Source: Loktanella sp. (GTDB taxonomy: Bacteria; Pseudomonadota; Alphaproteobacteria; Rhodobacterales; Rhodobacteraceae). Taken from it: DNA of 9,542 nt. Under the pieces are notes generated by a model that worked only from the letters and a program-made list of their open reading frames with translations, did not search any database and was not told the origin of the DNA. Positions 6,463 through 9,542 of this stretch are shown piece after piece. Location of the stretch: assembly GCA_003551805.1 (NCBI GenBank), contig PUNR01000168.1, positions 1-9,542 on the forward strand, read 5' to 3'. Position 1 is the stretch's first letter. Every line of letters begins with the position of its first letter. The position numbers and the translations under genes were made by a program.

Positions 6463-7443
6463 ATGGCATTCTTTAGCAAGCTCAAAGAGAGGATGTTCAA
6501 ATCCTCGGCCAAGATTGACGCCGGACTGGATGCGATTGTCACCGAAACACCCGAACCTGCGCCAAAGCCCGGCCTGATCGGGCGGCTGTTTTCGGATACA
6601 GAGGTGCAGCGCCGCGCGCTTGATGACGCGATGCTGGAAGAACTCGAAGACTTGCTGATCGCCGCAGACATGGGGGTAGAGACCGCGCAGCGCGTCACTG
6701 CCAACCTTGCCGAGGGTAATATGGGCAAGCGGTTGTCGGTCGACGAGGTCAAGCGCCTGCTGGCTGCCGAAGTGGTGCGGATTATGGACCCTGTCGCGCG
6801 GCCTTTGCCGATTTACGCCAAAAAACCGCAGGTCGTGCTGGTTGTCGGTGTGAACGGATCGGGCAAGACCACGACGATCGGCAAGCTGGCCAGCCAGTTT
6901 CGTGCGGCGGGCAAACATGTTGTCATCGCTGCAGGCGATACGTTCCGCGCGGCGGCAGTGGAACAATTGCAGGTCTGGGGGGAACGTGCGGGCGTGCCTG
7001 TGCTGACCGCACCCGAAGGATCAGACCCCGCCAGCCTTGCCTTTGACGCGATGACACGCGCGCAGGCGGATGGGGCGGATCTGTTGATGATCGACACGGC
7101 GGGGCGGCTGCAAAACCGTGCCGATCTGATGGAAGAGCTGTCCAAGATTGTCCGCGTGATCCGCAAGAAAGACCCCGACGCGCCGCATAACACGCTGTTG
7201 GTGCTGGATGCGACGACAGGGCAGAATGCAGTGCAGCAGGTCAAGGTGTTTCAGGAACTGGCGGCTGTGTCGGGCCTTGTGATGACCAAGCTGGATGGCA
7301 CCGCCAAAGGTGGTGTGCTGGTGGCGCTGGCCGACAAATTCGGGCTGCCGATCCATGCGATTGGCGTGGGTGAACAGATCGACGATCTGGCGCCGTTTGA
7401 CCCCGAAGAATTCGCTGCCGCCCTTGTCGGGCTGGAGCTGTGA
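6463..7443 (+). CDS. ftsY: signal recognition particle receptor FtsY
   Basis: FtsY is the membrane-associated GTPase that receives SRP-bound ribosomes and hands nascent membrane proteins to the Sec translocon. The 326-residue product contains the whole NG core. The N domain is about 45-115. The GTPase motifs are GVNGSGKTT (129-137), DTFRAAA (159-165), DTAGR (211-215), TKLDG (275-279) and GVGE (301-304). The acidic A domain of the E. coli protein (497 residues) is almost absent. Instead a short amphipathic stretch, MAFFSKLKERMFKSS, begins the protein and probably acts as the membrane anchor, as in other alphaproteobacteria. The site GAAAGG, 8 bases upstream, supports the ATG at 6463. A DMT transporter gene follows after 7 bases, so co-transcription is likely. 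Confidence 0.97.
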   Translation: MAFFSKLKERMFKSSAKIDAGLDAIVTETPEPAPKPGLIGRLFSDTEVQRRALDDAMLEELEDLLIAADMGVETAQRVTANLAEGNMGKRLSVDEVKRLLAAEVVRIMDPVARPLPIYAKKPQVVLVVGVNGSGKTTTIGKLASQFRAAGKHVVIAAGDTFRAAAVEQLQVWGERAGVPVLTAPEGSDPASLAFDAMTRAQADGADLLMIDTAGRLQNRADLMEELSKIVRVIRKKDPDAPHNTLLVLDATTGQNAVQQVKVFQELAAVSGLVMTKLDGTAKGGVLVALADKFGLPIHAIGVGEQIDDLAPFDPEEFAAALVGLEL

Positions 7444-7450
7444 CAGGGCT

Positions 7451-8362
7451 TTGAACGACCTGAGCCAATGGTTGGTCAGCATCGCAGGCACGCCAGAGGG
7501 TGCGCGGCTGGCAACAATTTTGGCGCTGGTGTCGGCGCTGGCCCATGCCGTGTTCGGGGCGTTGCAGAAAGGCCGCCATGATCCTTGGCTGACGCGCGGA
7601 TCGATTGATCTTTGGCTGGTGGTCTTTACAGCGCCCATCGCGCTGTTTGTCGTGCCGTGGCCGAATATGGCGACGGCGCTGATCTTGATTGGTGCCGTGG
7701 TGATCCATTTCGCCTATAAGGTCGCCATGGCGCGGGCTTATGAAAAGGCCGCGTTCACCGTGGTTTATCCGGTGGTGCGCGGCACCGGGCCGCTGGTCAC
7801 GGTGATCGCGGCGTCGCTGTTTTTCGGCGAGCATTATTCAGCCCTGCAATGGCTGGGGGTGGCGTTTTTGTCGGGTGGTATCTTGCTGCTTGCTGTGCGC
7901 AACCTCAGCGAGGAAAAGCTGGACCTGCGATCCATGCAGACTGGCCTGATCTGGGCGGTGATCGGCGGGCTGCTGGTGGCGCTTTATACCACCTATGACG
8001 CTTTCGGTATCCGCCAGTCGCCTGATCCGTTTACCTTTCTGGCGTGGTTTTTCTTTGTCACGGCGCTGGATTTTCCGGTGCTTGCTTATCTGCGCTATCG
8101 CCGGATGGACAACCCGCCAACGCTTGCCCCGTTGATGTGGCGCGGGGTGATTGGCGCGCTGGTTGCTTGGGTCAGTTTTGGCGGCGTGATGGTCGCCACC
8201 ATGGTCGGCAAAGTCGGCGAGGCGGCGGTGCTGCGTGAAACATCCACCGTTTTTGCCGCATTGATCGGCTGGTTCATTCTGCGCGAAAAGGTGGGGCCAC
8301 GCCGCCTGATCCTGATGACTTTGGTTGCGCTGGGCGCCGTGATCGTGGAAATGGGGGGCTGA
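7451..8362 (+). CDS. EamA/DMT-family transporter
   Basis: An inner-membrane protein of about 303 residues with two EamA repeats, roughly ten hydrophobic helices in all. Repeat one ends with AFTVVYPVVRGTGPLVTVIA, FFGEHYS and GGILLLAV (101-149). Repeat two ends with AAVLRETSTVFAALIGWFIL, REKVG and ALGAVIVEMGG (258-303). Members export or import amino acids, nucleotides or other small metabolites, and the substrate cannot be read from the sequence. No ATG occurs in frame until residue 73, well inside the membrane domain. I chose the TTG at 7451 because it directly follows the ftsY stop and gives the normal length, although the nearest ribosome-like site (CAGGG) is only 2 bases away and GGAG is 13 away. 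An upstream start overlapping ftsY is possible. It lies between ftsY and yciB as the middle gene of a probable operon. Confidence 0.87.
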   Translation: MNDLSQWLVSIAGTPEGARLATILALVSALAHAVFGALQKGRHDPWLTRGSIDLWLVVFTAPIALFVVPWPNMATALILIGAVVIHFAYKVAMARAYEKAAFTVVYPVVRGTGPLVTVIAASLFFGEHYSALQWLGVAFLSGGILLLAVRNLSEEKLDLRSMQTGLIWAVIGGLLVALYTTYDAFGIRQSPDPFTFLAWFFFVTALDFPVLAYLRYRRMDNPPTLAPLMWRGVIGALVAWVSFGGVMVATMVGKVGEAAVLRETSTVFAALIGWFILREKVGPRRLILMTLVALGAVIVEMGG

Positions 8363-8373
8363 AGGAGATCGCA

Positions 8374-8982
8374 ATGACCAAAACCATCAACCCGATCCTG
8401 AAACAGGTGCTGGAACTGGGGCCGACGCTTGCGTTTTTCCTGATCTATCTGCGTATCAAGGATGACATCTATGTCATTGGTGGCACGGAATATTCCGGGT
8501 TTATCATCGCGGCATTGGTGTTCGTGCCGATCCTTTTGGTGGCGATGGGTATTCTGTGGGCGCTGACCGGTAAGCTTAGCCGGATGCAGATTTTCACCGC
8601 CTTCATGGTGATCTTTTTCGGCGGGCTGACGGCATGGTTCAATGACGAACGGTTTTTCAAGATGAAAACTACCATCGTTTATGGCGCCATGGCGGGGCTG
8701 CTTGGCATCGGTCTGCTGCGCGGGCAAAGCTATTTGCAATATGTGATGGAAGAATTCCTGCCGATGCAGCGAGAAGGCTGGATGATCTTTACCAAACGGC
8801 TGGCGTTCATCTTTACCGTGCTGGCGATTGCCAATGAAATCATCTGGCGCACGCAATCGACCGAAACATGGGTCAAGCTGGAAACCTTTGCCTTTCCGGT
8901 GGTTCTGTTCGTGTTTTTGTGGTTCCAGATCATCGGTCTGCAGAAATATCTGATCGAGGAACCCGCACAATCCAAGGATTGA
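8374..8982 (+). CDS. yciB: inner membrane-spanning protein YciB (septation protein A)
   Basis: YciB/IspZ proteins are small polytopic inner membrane proteins linked to cell envelope synthesis and septation; their exact biochemical role is unsettled. The 202-residue product shows the family marks: LGPTLAFFLIY (15-25), GGLTAWFNDERFFKMKTTIVY (83-103), the RLAFIFTVLAIANEIIWR block (142-159), and WVKLETF (166-172). Five hydrophobic segments lie near 15-27, 40-65, 72-88, 100-116 and 142-157, with a last one at 173-190. AAGGAG 6 bases before the ATG is a strong ribosome site; it sits in the 11-bp gap and overlaps the last base of the transporter stop. The gene closes the ftsY cluster. I see no terminator directly after it, only the riboswitch-linked one at 9080-9113. 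Confidence 0.93.
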   Translation: MTKTINPILKQVLELGPTLAFFLIYLRIKDDIYVIGGTEYSGFIIAALVFVPILLVAMGILWALTGKLSRMQIFTAFMVIFFGGLTAWFNDERFFKMKTTIVYGAMAGLLGIGLLRGQSYLQYVMEEFLPMQREGWMIFTKRLAFIFTVLAIANEIIWRTQSTETWVKLETFAFPVVLFVFLWFQIIGLQKYLIEEPAQSKD

Positions 8983-9007
8983 CGCAGGCGGGTCACAGGC
9001 GTAATTG
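8979..9007 (+). promoter_or_regulatory. candidate metZ promoter overlapping the yciB stop
   Basis: TTGACG (8979-8984) matches the -35 consensus at 5 of 6 bases and includes the yciB stop codon. TAATTG (9002-9007), 17 bases on, is a poor -10. If real, transcription would begin near 9013-9015, which is where the first stem of the SAM-II aptamer starts. That placement makes the -35 match more believable, but the -10 is weak. Confidence 0.4.
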
Positions 9008-9010
9008 GCG

Positions 9011-9066
9011 CTTGTGGTGATTTGTTTCCGGATTGCAGGCCACGTAAAACAAGCTGCTAAAAAGGG
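9011..9066 (+). promoter_or_regulatory. SAM-II riboswitch aptamer (metA/SAM-alpha motif)
   Basis: The leader has the conserved blocks of the SAM-II class, an H-type pseudoknot that binds S-adenosylmethionine in alphaproteobacterial methionine genes. These are GTGATTTG (9017-9024), TTGCA (9033-9037), GCCACGTAAA (9039-9048) and GCTAAAAAGG (9056-9065), in the right order and spacing. Stem P1 pairs GTGGT (9014-9018) with GCCAC (9039-9043). The loop segment TTTGTTT (9021-9027) is complementary to AAACAAG (9047-9053), which could add to the pseudoknot. It sits directly before metZ, a typical SAM-II target. High SAM should lower metZ expression. The call is from recalled consensus, not a covariance search. 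Confidence 0.88.
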
Positions 9067-9079
9067 TGGCGGGTTTGCG

Positions 9080-9113
9080 AACCCCGATACCTTTGCCGGT
9101 ATCGGGGTTTTTT
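9080..9113 (+). terminator. intrinsic terminator between SAM-II aptamer and metZ
   Basis: AACCCCGATACC (9080-9091) and GGTATCGGGGTT (9098-9109) form a perfect 12-bp stem with a 6-base loop, TTTGCC. A run of six T (9108-9113) follows. This is a textbook Rho-independent terminator. It lies after the aptamer and 18 bases before the metZ start, so metZ transcripts must read through it. It can also end transcripts coming from yciB. Upstream GGGTT (9071-9075) can pair with AACCC (9080-9084) and so compete with its left arm. Confidence 0.93.
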
Positions 9114-9131
9114 GTTGCGCGAGGGCAGAAC

Positions 9132-9542
9132 ATGAAAAAGTGGAATAAACGTACCAAGGCCGTGCATGAAGGCATCCGCCGCAGCCAGTATGGCGAGGTC
9201 AGCGAAGCGATCTTCATGACCCAAGGCTTCGTCTATGACACTGCTGAGGCCGCAGAGGCGCGGTTTATCAAGACCGGACCGGATGAATTCATCTATGCCC
9301 GCTATGGCAACCCGACCGTCGCGATGTTCGAGGACCGGATCGCAGCACTTGAAGGCACCGAGGATGGCTTCGCCACCGCATCCGGCATGGCCGCCGTGCA
9401 TGGCGCGCTGGTGTCGATGCTGAAGGCGGGCGATCATGTGGTATCGGCGCGCGCTTTGTTCGGGTCGTGTCTGTATATTCTGGAAGAGGTGCTGACCCGC
9501 TTCGGCGTGCGGGTGGATTTTGTCGATGGCACCGATATGGAC
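9132..9542 (+). CDS. metZ: O-succinylhomoserine sulfhydrylase, 5' part
   Basis: MetZ is a PLP enzyme of the Cys/Met metabolism family that makes homocysteine from O-succinylhomoserine and sulfide, skipping cystathionine, in the cytoplasm. The window shows the first 137 residues; the gene continues past the end and the PLP lysine is not yet reached. RRSQYGEVSEAIFMTQGFVYD (16-36), GPDEFIYARYGNPTV (49-63) and ATASGMAAVHGAL (81-93) match MetZ closely. The Tyr-x-Arg (55-57) and Ser-Gly-Met (84-86) motifs contact PLP phosphate and ring in this family. GAGG 7 bases upstream sets the ATG at 9132. Related members such as MetB or MetC are less likely given the AIFMTQGFVYD segment. The SAM-II leader in front supports the methionine role. 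Confidence 0.93.
   Translation, partial: MKKWNKRTKAVHEGIRRSQYGEVSEAIFMTQGFVYDTAEAAEARFIKTGPDEFIYARYGNPTVAMFEDRIAALEGTEDGFATASGMAAVHGALVSMLKAGDHVVSARALFGSCLYILEEVLTRFGVRVDFVDGTDMD

Noticed and set aside
8095..8970. 291-codon minus-strand open frame opposite yciB and the transporter
   Set aside because: Its His/Gln/Pro-rich product is a typical antisense shadow. The plus-strand frames encode clear YciB and EamA proteins.
9059..9066. Purine run of the aptamer as the metZ ribosome site
   Set aside because: It is 65 bases from the metZ ATG with a terminator between. GAGG at 9121-9124 is correctly placed instead.
1..9542. CRISPR array, insertion sequence, prophage or tRNA
   Set aside because: I saw no regularly spaced repeats, transposase or integrase motifs, terminal inverted repeats or cloverleaf sequences.

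Overview
The window looks like a chromosomal segment of an alphaproteobacterium of the Rhodobacteraceae, most likely the Roseobacter group. The support is the high-GC codon use, the closeness of the proteins to that family (PurD, XseA, FtsY, YciB, MetZ), a Rhodobacterales-type small secreted four-cysteine protein, and a SAM-II-type leader in front of a methionine gene, an RNA class typical of alphaproteobacteria. It is mostly ordinary housekeeping and metabolic DNA. I see no phage, transposon, CRISPR array or defence locus.

Layout: 1-306 has no convincing gene, only small hairpins and AT-rich repeats. purD (purine synthesis) is on the minus strand and diverges from xseA (exonuclease VII large subunit) across a 69-bp gap. 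xseA runs into, and overlaps by 9 bp, a convergent two-gene minus-strand unit. That unit is an AlkB-type membrane di-iron monooxygenase followed by a small secreted protein of unknown function, whose start codon overlaps the alkB stop (ATGCGTAG). Divergent from this pair, on the plus strand, is a fused NuoE-NuoF protein, best read as the NAD-side beta subunit of a formate dehydrogenase. Its catalytic alpha subunit is not in the window.

After a 130-bp gap with a GC-rich palindromic element comes a tight plus-strand cluster: ftsY (signal recognition particle receptor), a ten-helix EamA/DMT transporter and yciB/ispZ (septation-associated inner membrane protein). The gaps are 7 and 11 bp, so they are probably co-transcribed.

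The most informative regulatory feature is 8979-9131. It holds a possible promoter whose -35 overlaps the yciB stop, a SAM-II riboswitch aptamer (about 9011-9066), a strong intrinsic terminator (9080-9113), and then metZ (O-succinylhomoserine sulfhydrylase), which is cut by the window end. The terminator lies between aptamer and gene, and its left arm can also pair with upstream bases. This suggests control by transcription attenuation rather than the ribosome-site masking usually described for SAM-II. I found no clearly new biological system. The best leads are this leader, the orphan fused formate dehydrogenase beta subunit, and the coupled AlkB/secreted-protein pair.
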